From Burkholderiaceae bacterium (GTDB lineage Bacteria; Pseudomonadota; Gammaproteobacteria; Burkholderiales; Burkholderiaceae): a stretch of DNA of 64,000 nt. Location: NCBI GenBank assembly GCA_018261955.1, contig JAGTRK010000002.1, positions 1 to 64,000 of the forward strand, given 5' to 3'. The position numbers and the translations under genes are program-made. The notes beneath the pieces were generated by a model, which saw nothing but the letters and a program-made list of their open reading frames with translations, was not told where the DNA came from and searched no databases. Below, piece after piece: positions 8,131 through 19,359 of this stretch; the first letter of the stretch is position 1; each line of letters starts with the position of its first letter.

Positions 8131-11100
8131 TGAATGCGGGACAACTTCACACGCTTGATACCACACGCAGCAATCAGTTGAACGCTGAGCAGACAGCTGT
8201 GGTTGCGCAGGTGATTGGCAAATTTGGTACATACGCGAGTCAACGCAGCCACATGGTCAGCGACAGCCGCAAGGTGCAAAAAGGCGATGTCTTTGTCGCC
8301 TATCCGTTTGACCCCTTGGCGCACAACGATGCCAAACACGATGGGCGCAGTTATGCCGATGTCGCGGTGAAACATGGCGCGCGTGCTTTGCTCTGGCAGT
8401 TGGATGGTCAGGTTGCGGCAAAATTTTCGGTGCCTACGGGTGGGGTCGAGGATTTAAATCAATTGGCGGGGCATATTGCCAGTGCCTATTACGGTCAGCC
8501 GTCTGAGCACATGCGCATGGTGGCGGTGACGGGCACCAATGGCAAAACCTCGAGTGCGCAGTGGTTGGCGCAAATCCTGAGCCAACACGATATGCGCTGC
8601 GGGATTATGGGCACGCTCGGTGTGGGTTTTGCCAATGCCATGGTAGAAACAGGGTTTACCACACCGCAGGCGGTTGAAGTGCATTGTTATCTGAACGACA
8701 TGCGCAGTCAAGGTGCGCAAGCGATGGTGATGGAGGTCTCATCGCACGCGCTCACGCAGGGGCGCGTCAATGGTGTGGCGTATGAAGTGGCATTGTTCAC
8801 CAATCTATCGCGTGATCATTTGGATTACCACGGCGATATGGACCGTTATGAGTCTGCTAAAGCCATGCTGTTTGCTTGGAATACTTTAAAAACTGCGGTC
8901 ATCAACATCGATGATGCGGTTGGCTTGCGCTATGCACAGATTGCTCAAGACAACGGCATCACGGTGATTGGCTATGGTTTGAGTCCGCAGCCCGCAGGCG
9001 TGACGCAGTATCTAAGAGCCAGCCAAATTGATCAAGCGGGCGCGTTGACGACATTCACCTTAGATGTTGATGGGGCTCAGTATCCTGTGGCATCGCAATT
9101 GGTGGGTGAGTTTAATGTGATGAATCTGCTCGGCGTGCTTGGCGTTTGCATGGCTTTGGGTTTGGATGTAGGGCAATGTGTGGCCGACTGTGCGCACATC
9201 ACCGCTGCTCCAGGGCGCATGCAGCGTTTCGGTGGGGATGCACAACCTTTGGTGGTGGTTGATTTTGCGCACACGCCCGATGCTTTGGAAAAAACCCTGT
9301 TGGCACTGCGCCCAATTGCACAGCAGCGCGGTGGACGATTAATCTGTGTGTTTGGCTGTGGCGGTGATCGTGATGCGGGCAAACGGCCACAAATGGGCGC
9401 GATTGCGCAAAAAATTGCCGATGCCGTTATGGTGACCTCGGATAACCCGCGCACCGAAAACCCCGAAGTCATTATTCAAAATATTTTGGCGGGTATGGAT
9501 TTAGGTGCGCCCAATATTCACACCGAAGTGTCGCGCCCGACTGCGATTGCTCAAGTGTTGAGCGATGCAAGCGCGCGCGATGTGGTGCTGGTCGCGGGTA
9601 AAGGACACGAAGCCTATCAAGATGTGATGGGTGTGAAGCATCCGTATTCAGATTTAGAAACCGTGGCGCAGGCTTTAAGCCAGTGGCAATCGCCGAAACA
9701 TCAAGGTGAAAACTCAGTGAATACCAATCAATCTCAGGTGATGAGCGACTTGACACAAGCGGGAATATGGATGGATGCCGTGCACGTTCAGGGCGATGCA
9801 ACGTTCGCGCACGTGAGTACCGATACGCGCACCCTCACACCCAATGATTTATTTATCGCACTCAAAGGTGAGCGATTTGATGCGCATGATTTTTTAGCAC
9901 AGTTGAAAGTTGGGCAAGTTGCCGCAGTAGTGGCTGAGCGTGTGCCTGAGGGATTTGCCTTACCGTATATTTTGGTTAAAGACACGCGCGTGGCATTACA
10001 ACAATTGGCGCAAAACTGGCGCGCACAATTTGATATGCCTGTGCTGGTGGTAACAGGCAGCAATGGTAAAACCACAGTTAAAGAAATGTTGGCTGCCATC
10101 ATGCAGGCGGCTTATGACGACGGTTATTTGGCAACGCGCGGTAACTTAAATAATGACATCGGTTTGCCCTTAACTTTACTTAATTTAAACTCAAGCCACC
10201 ACAGTGCGGTGATTGAGTTGGGTATGAACCACCCTGGGGAAACTGCGCAGTTGGCACCGATCGCCCAGCCCACCATTGCGATTATCAACAACGCCCAACG
10301 TGAGCATCAAGAGTTCATGCAAACCGTCGAAGCAGTTGCCATTGAGCATGCTGATGTGATTGACAGCATCGCTGAGGGCGGCATGGTGGTGTTTCCAGCG
10401 GACGATGGGTATGCGTCCATTTGGCGAGAACGTGCTCAAGCACGTGGCGTAGCCATTCATGACTTTAGTTTAAACGAATCGGTCAGCGCGATGTACAGCG
10501 CGCGCTATGAATTGGGCTTGTATGCATCAACCGTGCAATTGGTCACACCGATGGGGCAATGCACCACGCAAATCAATATCCCCGGTGTACACAATGTTCA
10601 CAACGCACTCGCCGCGTGTGCTGCAGTGACCGCGATGGGTTTGCCGTTGGAAGTGGTCGCGCGTGGTTTGTCGAATTTTGTGCCCGCCAAAGGACGTTTG
10701 CAAACCCACAAACTCAGTAACGACTGTATTTTAATTGACGACACCTATAACGCCAATCCCGATTCGGTTTTGGCGGCGATTGAAGTGTTGGCCAACTCAG
10801 CGGGGCGCAAAATCTTAGTGCTTGGCGACATGGGTGAAGTGGGCGAAGACGGTGGTGCATTCCATGCGGAAATTGGCGCACATGCTGCCGCTCGTGGAGT
10901 GCATGTGTTGTTGGCAACGGGTGAGATGATGCGTCAAGCGGCGCAGGCCTTTGGTGCGGGTGCGCAGCACTTTGATGATGTGGCGGGAATTGCCAGTGTG
11001 GTACGTGCACACATGCAAAATGGAGCCAGCACGGTATTGGTTAAAGGCTCACGCTTCATGGGTATGGAGCGCGTGGTGAATGAATTGCTGTTGGAGACAG

Positions 11101-11150
11101 CGCAGAATATGCAGGACATGACAATAAAGGACACAAACCATGTTACTTGA
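8130..11150 (+). CDS. murE-murF: MurE-MurF fusion: UDP-MurNAc tripeptide synthetase and D-Ala-D-Ala adding enzyme
   Basis: One uninterrupted frame of about 1006 residues holds two complete Mur ligases. The N half (about 1-525) is MurE, with TGTNGKT near residue 135 and DNPR at about 438, the signature for meso-diaminopimelate. The C half (from about 538) is MurF, with TGSNGKT near residue 643. Together they add meso-DAP and D-Ala-D-Ala to the UDP-MurNAc peptide. The linker is short and hydrophilic, and a GTGATG at 9738 at the junction looks like a relic murF start. I chose ATG 8130 because GAGGAG lies eight bases upstream; GTG 8127 is possible. Such a fusion is known in Bordetella. Its end overlaps the start of mraY. 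Confidence 0.95.
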   Translation: MNAGQLHTLDTTRSNQLNAEQTAVVAQVIGKFGTYASQRSHMVSDSRKVQKGDVFVAYPFDPLAHNDAKHDGRSYADVAVKHGARALLWQLDGQVAAKFSVPTGGVEDLNQLAGHIASAYYGQPSEHMRMVAVTGTNGKTSSAQWLAQILSQHDMRCGIMGTLGVGFANAMVETGFTTPQAVEVHCYLNDMRSQGAQAMVMEVSSHALTQGRVNGVAYEVALFTNLSRDHLDYHGDMDRYESAKAMLFAWNTLKTAVINIDDAVGLRYAQIAQDNGITVIGYGLSPQPAGVTQYLRASQIDQAGALTTFTLDVDGAQYPVASQLVGEFNVMNLLGVLGVCMALGLDVGQCVADCAHITAAPGRMQRFGGDAQPLVVVDFAHTPDALEKTLLALRPIAQQRGGRLICVFGCGGDRDAGKRPQMGAIAQKIADAVMVTSDNPRTENPEVIIQNILAGMDLGAPNIHTEVSRPTAIAQVLSDASARDVVLVAGKGHEAYQDVMGVKHPYSDLETVAQALSQWQSPKHQGENSVNTNQSQVMSDLTQAGIWMDAVHVQGDATFAHVSTDTRTLTPNDLFIALKGERFDAHDFLAQLKVGQVAAVVAERVPEGFALPYILVKDTRVALQQLAQNWRAQFDMPVLVVTGSNGKTTVKEMLAAIMQAAYDDGYLATRGNLNNDIGLPLTLLNLNSSHHSAVIELGMNHPGETAQLAPIAQPTIAIINNAQREHQEFMQTVEAVAIEHADVIDSIAEGGMVVFPADDGYASIWRERAQARGVAIHDFSLNESVSAMYSARYELGLYASTVQLVTPMGQCTTQINIPGVHNVHNALAACAAVTAMGLPLEVVARGLSNFVPAKGRLQTHKLSNDCILIDDTYNANPDSVLAAIEVLANSAGRKILVLGDMGEVGEDGGAFHAEIGAHAAARGVHVLLATGEMMRQAAQAFGAGAQHFDDVAGIASVVRAHMQNGASTVLVKGSRFMGMERVVNELLLETAQNMQDMTIKDTNHVT

Positions 11151-12318
11151 ACTGGCCAAATGGCTCTCCCAACTCTCGCCTGAGACCCGGTTTTTCGCGG
11201 TGTTCAATTACCTGACATTACGGGCTTTATTGGCCATGGCGACTGCACTCATCATCGGCTTGGTGGCGGGGCCACGCGTTATTCGCCGTTTGGCTGAAAT
11301 GAAGTTTGGTCAAGCAGTGCGCACCGATGGACCGCAGACCCATTTGGTCAAACAAGGCACGCCAACCATGGGTGGTGCTTTGATTTTGATTGGTATCGGG
11401 ATTTCGGTGTTGTTGTGGGCGGATTTATCCAATCGTTTTATTTGGATATTGATGTTGGTCACCATGGGTTTTGGCTGGGTGGGTTGGGCCGATGATTATC
11501 GAAAAATTGTCAATCGTGATCCCAATGGTATGCCTTCGCGCGAAAAATACATGTGGCAAACCATCATTGGTGTGGTGGCGGCAATTGGTTTGGCGTTTTC
11601 GGTTTCGGCAGGAGCAGAAGGACACACTTTGGCTTTGTTTTGGAAATGGTTGGGCTCTGGCATGACCATGCCGCTGCCGAATAAAGCCGATTTGATTGTG
11701 CCGTTTTTTAAAACCATCAGCATGCCGCTCGGCGTGTTCGGCTTCATGGTGTTGGCGTATTTTGTGATTGTGGGTACGAGTAATGCGGTCAATCTGACCG
11801 ACGGTTTGGACGGTTTGGCGATTATGCCAACCGTAATGGTCGGTGTGGCATTGGGGATTTTTGCTTATGTTGAGGGCAACTTCAAATATGCCAACTATTT
11901 GCTGTTACCAAATATTAAAGGTGCAGGTGAAGTCTTGGTGTTTTGCGCCGCAATGGCGGGTGCAGGTTTGGCATTTTTGTGGTTCAACGCCTATCCCGCA
12001 CAAGTATTCATGGGTGATGTGGGCGCGTTGGCTTTGGGTGGTGCGCTCGGTACGGTGGCGGTGATTGTGCGTCAAGAATTGGTGCTGTTCATCATGGGGG
12101 GGGTGTTCGTGGTCGAAACCTTATCGGTGGCAGCGCAGGTTTTATACTTTAAATACACCAAAAAACGCTACGGGCAGGGCAGAAGGATTTTGCTGATGGC
12201 ACCCTTGCATCACCACTATGAGCAAAAAGGTTGGCGCGAGACACAGGTCGTGGTGCGTTTTTGGATTATCACCATCATGTTGGTGTTAATCGGTTTGGCC
12301 AGTTTGAAGATTCGATAA
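11140..12318 (+). CDS. mraY: MraY, phospho-MurNAc-pentapeptide transferase
   Basis: Integral membrane enzyme that moves phospho-MurNAc-pentapeptide onto undecaprenyl phosphate to form lipid I. About ten hydrophobic segments span the 392 residues. Conserved catalytic elements are visible: the GWADDYRK aspartates near residue 117, [10 protein letters not shown] near residue 217, and [11 protein letters not shown] near residue 353. An AAAGGA ribosome site precedes the ATG, which lies inside the last codons of murEF. Confidence 0.96.
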   Translation: MLLELAKWLSQLSPETRFFAVFNYLTLRALLAMATALIIGLVAGPRVIRRLAEMKFGQAVRTDGPQTHLVKQGTPTMGGALILIGIGISVLLWADLSNRFIWILMLVTMGFGWVGWADDYRKIVNRDPNGMPSREKYMWQTIIGVVAAIGLAFSVSAGAEGHTLALFWKWLGSGMTMPLPNKADLIVPFFKTISMPLGVFGFMVLAYFVIVGTSNAVNLTDGLDGLAIMPTVMVGVALGIFAYVEGNFKYANYLLLPNIKGAGEVLVFCAAMAGAGLAFLWFNAYPAQVFMGDVGALALGGALGTVAVIVRQELVLFIMGGVFVVETLSVAAQVLYFKYTKKRYGQGRRILLMAPLHHHYEQKGWRETQVVVRFWIITIMLVLIGLASLKIR

Positions 12319-12333
12319 ATTTAGGTAACGACA

Positions 12334-13800
12334 ATGGTACAAAATAGATTGGTGATTGGTTTGGGTGAGTCGGGTATGGCGTTGGTGCGCCATGCGGTGC
12401 GCACTGCCACGCCTGTTGCCGTCTATGATTCACGCCAAGCCCCCGCGCAACTGCCCATACTCCAAGAAAAACACCCAAATGTGACCGTGCATTGCGGTGG
12501 GTTCGATGCCACGTATTTGGACAATGTGGCTGAAGTGGTGCTCAGCCCGGGGTTGAGCCCACACGTCGAACCACTGAAAACGATTTTGGCTGTGGCGCAT
12601 GAGCGTGGCATTCCTGTGTTGGGCGAGTTGGCTGTGTTCACGCGCGCTTTGGATGATTTAAAGGCATCACACGATTACCAACCTAAAATTTTGGCAGTCA
12701 CAGGTACCAATGGTAAAACCACGGTAACTTCGTTGACGCGCCATTTGTGTCAATCTGTTGGCGTGTCTGCCTTGGCCGCTGGCAATATCAGCCCGTCGAT
12801 GCTCGATTCGCTGTGTGACGCGTTGGACAATGATGCCTTGCCTGAGGTTTGGGTGTTGGAATTGTCGAGTTTTCAACTGCAATTTGCCCAAGGTTTTAAT
12901 CCCAACGCGGCAACGGTGTTGAATATCTCGCAAGACCACCTCGATTGGCACAGCGATATGGCGGAATACGCGCAGTCAAAAGCCCATGTTTTTGGCGCGG
13001 ACACTGTGCAAGTACTCAATCGTGACGATGCCGCCGTCATGGCGATGGCGAAAGCGCAATCGACACAAATGAATTTTGGCATTCACGCACCGACTGTCGC
13101 AGGTGACTATGGTTTGTGGCGCGAGGGTGGCATGGATTGGTTGAGCGTTGCTGTGACTGATGATGTGATGGTAGATAAGAAAAAACGCGGTCAAGCAGCC
13201 GCACCCGTTGCAGTCACTTTACAACGCTTGATGCCTGCCGATGCCCTGCAGATTCGTGGGCGACACAATGCGATGAATGCGTTGGCGGCACTGGCATTGT
13301 GTCGGGCGATTGACTTGCCACTGGCGAAATTGCTGCACGGTTTGCGCGATTATGCAGGCGAACCACACCGCGTGCAGTGGATAGCCAACATCAATGGGGT
13401 TGATTTTTACGATGACTCCAAAGGCACGAATGTGGGTGCGAGTTTGGCGGCGATTGAAGGTTTGGGTCAAAAAATCGTCTTGATTGCGGGCGGCGATGGT
13501 AAAGGGCAAGATTTTACGCCGATGGCTGATGCGATTAAAGCCCATGTGGTGCAGGTGTGTTTGATTGGTAAAGATGCGGCATTGATTGAAACAGCGTGGC
13601 AAGACTGCGGCGTGCCGATGCAGGTGTTTGAGAATTTAGAAGCGGCAACTTTAGCCGCCGCGCAAGCCGCGCAAGCAGGTCAAGCGGTCTTACTCTCGCC
13701 CGCGTGTGCGAGTTTGGATATGTTTAAAAATTATGCGCATCGTGCGCAGGTGTTTGTCGATGTGGTGCACGAGTGGGCAAACGATATGGGACAGGTGTGA
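12334..13800 (+). CDS. murD: MurD, UDP-MurNAc-L-Ala:D-Glu ligase
   Basis: Cytoplasmic Mur ligase that adds D-glutamate. An N-terminal UDP-binding Rossmann domain starts at LVIGLGESGMALVRH; the ATP loop TGTNGKTT is near residue 126; the later DDSKGTNVGA motif, typical of MurD, is near residue 366. At 488 residues it is slightly longer than the E. coli protein. It follows mraY by 15 bases and ends four bases before ftsW. Confidence 0.95.
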   Translation: MVQNRLVIGLGESGMALVRHAVRTATPVAVYDSRQAPAQLPILQEKHPNVTVHCGGFDATYLDNVAEVVLSPGLSPHVEPLKTILAVAHERGIPVLGELAVFTRALDDLKASHDYQPKILAVTGTNGKTTVTSLTRHLCQSVGVSALAAGNISPSMLDSLCDALDNDALPEVWVLELSSFQLQFAQGFNPNAATVLNISQDHLDWHSDMAEYAQSKAHVFGADTVQVLNRDDAAVMAMAKAQSTQMNFGIHAPTVAGDYGLWREGGMDWLSVAVTDDVMVDKKKRGQAAAPVAVTLQRLMPADALQIRGRHNAMNALAALALCRAIDLPLAKLLHGLRDYAGEPHRVQWIANINGVDFYDDSKGTNVGASLAAIEGLGQKIVLIAGGDGKGQDFTPMADAIKAHVVQVCLIGKDAALIETAWQDCGVPMQVFENLEAATLAAAQAAQAGQAVLLSPACASLDMFKNYAHRAQVFVDVVHEWANDMGQV

Positions 13801-13804
13801 GGTC

Positions 13805-15055
13805 ATGCGAATTTTAAGTTGGTTGGGCATGGGTGAGCAAAATCAGATGAATGGTTCTGATTGGTCGCGCTCGCCCGCGCGCAATTCAGCATGGCAGGAT
13901 GTGGATTCGGTGTTGTTGTGGGTGCCTGTTTTGTTGATGTTTTTTGGTTTGATTATGGTGTATTCGGCGAGCATTGCCCTACCCGATTCGCCCAAATACC
14001 ACAATTATTCACGCTATTCGTTTTTTATCAAACATGGTCTGAGCATTGGTATTGGATTTTTTGTTGCGTTTTTGGGTTTAAAAACCTCGACAGAAACATG
14101 GCAAAAATTGGCACCCGTGGCTTTGATTGTGGCGATTATTTTGTTGGTGATCGTGCTGATTCCGCATGTGGGTCTGCGCGTCAATGGCGCGCGCCGTTGG
14201 CTGCCTTTGGGAATTATGAATTTTCAACCCTCGGAGTTGATGAAACTGGCGGCGTGTTTCTATGCGGCGGATTTTTGTGTGCGCAAAAACGCCGACATTC
14301 GTGACATCACCAAAGGGATTTTGCCGATGGTGGTGGTGCTCGGCATGACCTCATTGCTGTTATTGTTGGAGCCCGATATGGGCGCGCTGATGGTGGTGGC
14401 GATGATTACCTTGGGTGTGATTTTCCTCGGTGGAGTCAATTACAAAGTGTTTGCTGCGTTATTTGCCACGATGGTGGCGGCGTTTGCGGCTTTGGTGATT
14501 TTTACACCGTGGCGTGCCAAACGAATTTTCGCTTACCTCAATCCTTGGGATGAAGAAAATGCTTTGGGCGGTGCGTATCAACTCACTCAGTCATTGATTG
14601 CTTTTGGGCGCGGCGAATTGTGGGGACAGGGTTTGGGGGCATCGGTACAAAAAATGTTTTATTTGCCCGAAGCACACACCGATTTCATCATGGCGGTGAT
14701 TGGCGAGGAATTTGGCTTGCTAGGGGTGTGGGCGGTGATTATTGCCTTCACGCTGTTGGTTTACAAAATGTTTATGGTGGCGCGCGAGGCGATGGCGTTT
14801 GAGCGCAATTTTCAGGCACTGGCAGTGCAGGGGATTGCGATTTGGTTCGGCGTACAAAGTTTTATCAACATCGGTGTCAATATGGGTATGCTGCCGACCA
14901 AAGGTTTGACCTTGCCATTTATCAGTTACGGTGGTAGCGCCTTGATGTTCAATTGTTTGGCGATGGCATTTGTACTGCGTGTGGACTATGAAAACCGCTG
15001 TATCAAACGTGGCGATTATCAGCGCAAAAATGCGCAACAGGGACGGGTGGTATGA
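13805..15055 (+). CDS. ftsW: FtsW, septal peptidoglycan polymerase (SEDS family)
   Basis: Lipid II glycosyltransferase partner of FtsI, with ten predicted membrane segments. SEDS hallmarks include the conserved loop NGARRWLPLG, EPDMGALMV and, near the C terminus, LPFISYGGSAL. The frame is open upstream inside murD, but ATG 13805, preceded by AGGTGTGAGGT, is the sensible start and gives 416 residues. The stop overlaps the murG ATG (ATGA). Confidence 0.94.
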   Translation: MRILSWLGMGEQNQMNGSDWSRSPARNSAWQDVDSVLLWVPVLLMFFGLIMVYSASIALPDSPKYHNYSRYSFFIKHGLSIGIGFFVAFLGLKTSTETWQKLAPVALIVAIILLVIVLIPHVGLRVNGARRWLPLGIMNFQPSELMKLAACFYAADFCVRKNADIRDITKGILPMVVVLGMTSLLLLLEPDMGALMVVAMITLGVIFLGGVNYKVFAALFATMVAAFAALVIFTPWRAKRIFAYLNPWDEENALGGAYQLTQSLIAFGRGELWGQGLGASVQKMFYLPEAHTDFIMAVIGEEFGLLGVWAVIIAFTLLVYKMFMVAREAMAFERNFQALAVQGIAIWFGVQSFINIGVNMGMLPTKGLTLPFISYGGSALMFNCLAMAFVLRVDYENRCIKRGDYQRKNAQQGRVV

Positions 15056-16158
15056 GTACTTCTAAAACCATACTGATTATGGCAGGCGGCACGGGCGGGC
15101 ACATCATGCCGGGTTTGGCGGTGGCGCAGGTGTTGACCGATGCGGGTCATCGGGTCGCGTGGCTCGGCGGTGCTGGCGGGGTGGAGAATCCCTCGATGGA
15201 GTCGCGCTTGGTACCGCAACATGGTTATGAATTTCATGCGGTGGCATTCGGCGGCGTGCGAGGTAAGGGCGTGCAAACCAAATTACTCGCGCCGTTTCGA
15301 CTGCTCAAAGCCATCGCGCAAACGCGCAAAGTGTATCAACGTGTGCGCCCCGATGTAGTGCTCGGCATGGGCGGATACATCACAGTACCCGGTGGTTTGA
15401 CTGCGAAATTGACGGGTATTCCGATTGTCTTGCATGAGCAAAACTCGATTGCAGGTCTGTCGAATCAGTTGTTGGCAAAAATCGCCAAACGGGTATTGAC
15501 GGGGTTTCCGAATGTGTTTGAAAAGGGTGAATGGGTCGGCAATCCTGTCAAACAGGTGATTGCCGACATCACTGAGCCGCAAGCGCGCTTTGCAGGGCGC
15601 AGTGGCAAGCTCAAATTGGCGGTGATTGGCGGCAGTTTGGGTGCGCAGGCGTTGAACAGTGTTGTACCAAAGGCTTTGGCATTGATTGACGAAGATGTGC
15701 GTCCTGAGGTGGTTCATCAATCGGGCGAAAAACAAACTGAGCAATTGCGCGCCAACTATGCGCAAGTGGGTGTACAGGGCGATTGTCGTGCATTTATTGA
15801 TGACATGGCGCACTTATACAGCGAAGTCGATCTGGTGATTTGTCGCGCGGGCGCGATGACTGTGGCGGAACTCGCCAGTGCAGGGGTTGCCAGTGTGCTC
15901 GTGCCATTTCCACACGCGGTGGATGACCATCAAACCGCCAACGCGCAGTTATTGGTCAAAGCGGGCGCGGGTGTGTTGATGGCGCAAAACAAATTGAGCG
16001 CAGAAAAACTGGCCGACTATCTGCGTGGATTGACGCGCGCGGATTTACTGGCGCAAGCCGTACAGGCGCGCAGCGTTGCCAAACCGAATGCTACGGCGGA
16101 TGTCGCCAAAGTGTGTTTGGACGTTGCGGGTGTGAATACGATGGAAAGCAAGTTATGA
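15052..16158 (+). CDS. murG: MurG, lipid II synthase (GT28)
   Basis: Peripheral membrane glycosyltransferase that adds GlcNAc to lipid I. It has the N-terminal [12 protein letters not shown] loop, the [11 protein letters not shown] motif near residue 125, and the C-terminal nucleotide-sugar site ([14 protein letters not shown] near residue 262, then [10 protein letters not shown]). At 368 residues it is of usual length. Start and stop overlap ftsW and murC by four bases each. Confidence 0.96.
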   Translation: MSTSKTILIMAGGTGGHIMPGLAVAQVLTDAGHRVAWLGGAGGVENPSMESRLVPQHGYEFHAVAFGGVRGKGVQTKLLAPFRLLKAIAQTRKVYQRVRPDVVLGMGGYITVPGGLTAKLTGIPIVLHEQNSIAGLSNQLLAKIAKRVLTGFPNVFEKGEWVGNPVKQVIADITEPQARFAGRSGKLKLAVIGGSLGAQALNSVVPKALALIDEDVRPEVVHQSGEKQTEQLRANYAQVGVQGDCRAFIDDMAHLYSEVDLVICRAGAMTVAELASAGVASVLVPFPHAVDDHQTANAQLLVKAGAGVLMAQNKLSAEKLADYLRGLTRADLLAQAVQARSVAKPNATADVAKVCLDVAGVNTMESKL

Positions 16159-17570
16159 AGCATAAAATAGAAAACATTCATTTTGTCGGTATTGGCGGCG
16201 CGGGTATGAGCGGCATTGCCGAGGTGTTGCTCAACTTGGATTACAAGGTCACAGGCTCAGATGCCAGTGAGAGCGCGAATGTCAAACGCCTACGCAGTTT
16301 GGGCGCGAGCGTGGCAATTGGACACGCAGAGGAAAATGTACAAAACGCCGATGTGCTGGTGGTCTCGACCGCAATTGATGAAAACAACCCTGAGTTGTTG
16401 GCAGCGCGTGCGCGCAAAATTCCGATTGTGCCACGCGCGGTGATGTTGGCGGAATTGATGCGCTTTAAACGCGGCATTGGCATTGCGGGCACGCATGGCA
16501 AAACCACCACGACATCTTTGGTGGCGAGCGTGATGGGCGAGGGCGGGCTCGATCCAACTTTTGTGATTGGTGGCAAGCTCAACAGCGCGGGTGTGAATGC
16601 GCGTTTGGGCAAAGGCGATTACATCGTGGCTGAAGCCGATGAGTCGGATGCGTCGTTCTTGCACCTGTCGGTTACGATTGCGGTCATCACCAATATTGAC
16701 CAAGACCACATGGACACCTATGACCATGACTTTAACAAGTTAAAAGAGGCGTTTGTCGCATTCACCCGTTCGTTGCCATTTTATGGCGCGGCGATTGTCT
16801 GCATTGACGATGCGAATGTGCGCGAAATTGTGCCGAAGTTGTCCAAAACCGTGATTACTTATGGTTTGAGTGAGGATGCCCATGTGCGCGCCTACGACGT
16901 GCAGGATGCCAATGGACAAATGAAGTTTAAAGTCGCGCGCACAGGTTTTGGCGAAGATTTGCCTGATTTAGATGTGACCCTGAATTTACCGGGGTTACAC
17001 AATGTGCGCAACGCGCTCGCGGCGATTGCGGTCGGCACGGAAGTCGATGTCGATGATGCGGCAATTTGCAAAGCACTGGCTCAGTTCAATGGCGTGGGAC
17101 GGCGTTTCCAACGTTACGGACAAGTGAAAGTAAGCGAAGCCAATGGCGCTGGTCAATTCACCTTGATTGATGACTACGGTCATCACCCCGTGGAAATGGC
17201 GGCGACACTGGCGGCAGCGCGTGGCGCATTTCCGAACCAACGCATCGTATTGGCGTTTCAACCGCACCGCTACACACGCACGCGTGACTGCTTTGAGGAT
17301 TTCGTCAAAGTGCTCTCGGGTGCAGACGGCGTGATTTTAACCGAGGTGTATGCGGCTTCGGAGTCACCGATTGTGGCGGCCGATGGACGTTCTCTGGCGC
17401 GCGCCTTGCGCGTCGCGGGCAAAGTAGAGCCCGTGTTTGTAGAAGAAGTCAGCGGCTTGCCACAAGCGATTGCGGATTTTGTGCGCGATGGTGATGTGGT
17501 GATTTGCATGGGTGCAGGCTCAATCGGCGCGGTGGCAGGTAAAACCGTTGAATTGATGGGACAGACGTAA
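16155..17570 (+). CDS. murC: MurC, UDP-MurNAc:L-Ala ligase
   Basis: First of the Mur ligases; it adds L-alanine to UDP-MurNAc. The N domain begins [17 protein letters not shown], the ATP loop is [11 protein letters not shown] near residue 113, and DDYGHHPVE near residue 338 is typical of MurC. Start set at ATG 16155, overlapping the murG stop; the frame extends upstream inside murG but without support. 471 residues. As in many betaproteobacteria, murB does not follow. Confidence 0.96.
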   Translation: MKHKIENIHFVGIGGAGMSGIAEVLLNLDYKVTGSDASESANVKRLRSLGASVAIGHAEENVQNADVLVVSTAIDENNPELLAARARKIPIVPRAVMLAELMRFKRGIGIAGTHGKTTTTSLVASVMGEGGLDPTFVIGGKLNSAGVNARLGKGDYIVAEADESDASFLHLSVTIAVITNIDQDHMDTYDHDFNKLKEAFVAFTRSLPFYGAAIVCIDDANVREIVPKLSKTVITYGLSEDAHVRAYDVQDANGQMKFKVARTGFGEDLPDLDVTLNLPGLHNVRNALAAIAVGTEVDVDDAAICKALAQFNGVGRRFQRYGQVKVSEANGAGQFTLIDDYGHHPVEMAATLAAARGAFPNQRIVLAFQPHRYTRTRDCFEDFVKVLSGADGVILTEVYAASESPIVAADGRSLARALRVAGKVEPVFVEEVSGLPQAIADFVRDGDVVICMGAGSIGAVAGKTVELMGQT

Positions 17571-17583
17571 AGAAGAGAACAAC

Positions 17584-18555
17584 ATGGCGACAGATACACA
17601 TAATTTCGGCAAAGTGGCGGTGCTCTACGGCGGGATTTCCGCCGAACGTGAGGTCTCGCTCAAATCAGGTGCGATGGTGCATGCGGCTTTGGTCAAACAG
17701 GGCGTGGATGCGCATCTATTTGATACAGGTGAGCGCGATATTTTTGAATTAAAAACCCAAGGGTTTGAGCGTGCTTATATCGCGCTGCATGGGCGTTTTG
17801 GCGAAGACGGCACGGTGCAAGGCGCGCTCGAATTGATGCACATTCCCTATACAGGCAGTGGCGTGATGGCCAGTTCTTTGGCGATGGACAAAGTGCGCAC
17901 CAAGCAAATTTGGTTGCAAGCAGGTTTGCAAACGCCCAATTATGTGGTGCTGGCGCGTGGTGAAACGGTGGATGTGGCGAAAATAGTGGCGCAACTTGGA
18001 ATGCCATTGTTTGTCAAACCACCATTGGAAGGCTCATCGGTTGGAGCAGGTAAAGTCACTCGCGCAGAAGATTTACAAGCAGCGTGTGAGTTGGCATGGC
18101 AGTACGACACCCACGCCTTGATTGAACAGTGCATTGAGGGGCGCGAGACCACCTGTGCGGTGTTGGGATCGAGCAAAGATGCGTACGCCTTGCCACTGGT
18201 CGAAATCATTGCGCCCGATGGCAATTATGATTTTGAACACAAATATTTGAGCAATGACACGGTGTATGAATGCCCTGCGAAATTATCAGATGAATTGACC
18301 ATACGCATTCAAAATATGGTGGTGGATGCCTACCGAGTGTTGGGCTGTGCGGGTTGGGGACGTGCTGAAGTTTTGGTGCGTGCGTCGGACAATGAGCCAT
18401 TTTTGTTGGAGATGAATACCTCTCCCGGGATGACCGACCATTCATTGGTGCCGATGGCGGCACGTGCAGTGGGCATGAGTTATGAACAGTTGGTGATGGC
18501 GATTTTGGCAGATGCGCGTTTGCATGTATTGCACACGCCTGCGCGAAATCAATAA
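17584..18555 (+). CDS. ddlB: D-alanine-D-alanine ligase
   Basis: ATP-grasp enzyme that makes the D-Ala-D-Ala dipeptide used by the MurF half of murEF. Visible elements: VLYGGISAEREVSLKSG at the N terminus, LHGRFGEDGTVQG near residue 75, the serine-rich loop PPLEGSSVGAGKV near residue 145, and the metal-binding end EMNTSPGMTDHSLVP near residue 282. 323 residues. A purine-rich AAGAAGAG site precedes the ATG. Confidence 0.96.
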   Translation: MATDTHNFGKVAVLYGGISAEREVSLKSGAMVHAALVKQGVDAHLFDTGERDIFELKTQGFERAYIALHGRFGEDGTVQGALELMHIPYTGSGVMASSLAMDKVRTKQIWLQAGLQTPNYVVLARGETVDVAKIVAQLGMPLFVKPPLEGSSVGAGKVTRAEDLQAACELAWQYDTHALIEQCIEGRETTCAVLGSSKDAYALPLVEIIAPDGNYDFEHKYLSNDTVYECPAKLSDELTIRIQNMVVDAYRVLGCAGWGRAEVLVRASDNEPFLLEMNTSPGMTDHSLVPMAARAVGMSYEQLVMAILADARLHVLHTPARNQ

Positions 18556-18564
18556 GGAATGATG

Positions 18565-19359
18565 ATGCAAGGCTTTTGGGACGACATCGGTTTAATGCAG
18601 GCAGTCACACGCATGATGGTGTGGGTGGCGGCGGTGTTGTTGTTGATTGCCTGTGCGGGCTGGTTTTTACAGCGTCCATTTTTTGCCATCAATCAATTTC
18701 GCTTTGTCGGCGATGTGGCGCAATTGGAAGCCAAGCCGACCCATGATTTGATTGAACAAAATTTAGGACAGGGTTTGTCGGGTGGGTTTTTTTCGATGAA
18801 TTTGTATCAGGTACAAAACAGTTTGCAAAGTTTGAGTTGGGTTAAAAGCACTTCTGTGCGCAAGGTTTGGCCACATGCGATTGAAATTCACATCACTGAG
18901 CACAAACCTGTGGCGATTTGGAAAGAGCGTTACCTCAGCCCTGAAGGGCAGTTGTTCACAACGCGTTTGAGTGATGTGCAGCGTGCGCAACTCCTCGAAG
19001 CAGAAGGGCCTGATGCAGCTTCAAAATTGGTGGCCGAGCAAATTCCTGTGATACAGCAATGGTTTGCGCCTTTGGGTTGGACAGTGAAAAAAGTGGTTTT
19101 GTCGGAGCGTTACAGTTGGCAAGTCGGTTTTACCAATGGAGCTGTGGTTGAGTTGGGGCGGGCCGATACGCCGAGTGCTTTAGAGGAGCGGGTGCGTCGC
19201 TTGCAACAGTCGATGAACTTTGTACAAGAGAATATTGGGGACACGGGCGCGTATATTGATTTGCGCTATCCCAACGGATTTGCGATGCGTTCGGATAAAT
19301 TGCATCGTGTGGTAACCAATACAGAAACTATGATGAATACAGGTGAAAAACATGAATGA
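18565..19359 (+). CDS. ftsQ: Cell division protein FtsQ
   Basis: Bitopic divisome protein that recruits FtsL and FtsB. One membrane helix lies near residues 17-37, followed by a POTRA domain (INQFRFVGDVAQLE onward) and the FtsQ beta domain ending with IDLRYPNGFAMR. Three consecutive ATG codons occur (18559, 18562, 18565); AAGGA at 18554-18558 best fits the third, giving 264 residues. Its end overlaps ftsA by eight bases. Confidence 0.92.
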   Translation: MQGFWDDIGLMQAVTRMMVWVAAVLLLIACAGWFLQRPFFAINQFRFVGDVAQLEAKPTHDLIEQNLGQGLSGGFFSMNLYQVQNSLQSLSWVKSTSVRKVWPHAIEIHITEHKPVAIWKERYLSPEGQLFTTRLSDVQRAQLLEAEGPDAASKLVAEQIPVIQQWFAPLGWTVKKVVLSERYSWQVGFTNGAVVELGRADTPSALEERVRRLQQSMNFVQENIGDTGAYIDLRYPNGFAMRSDKLHRVVTNTETMMNTGEKHE

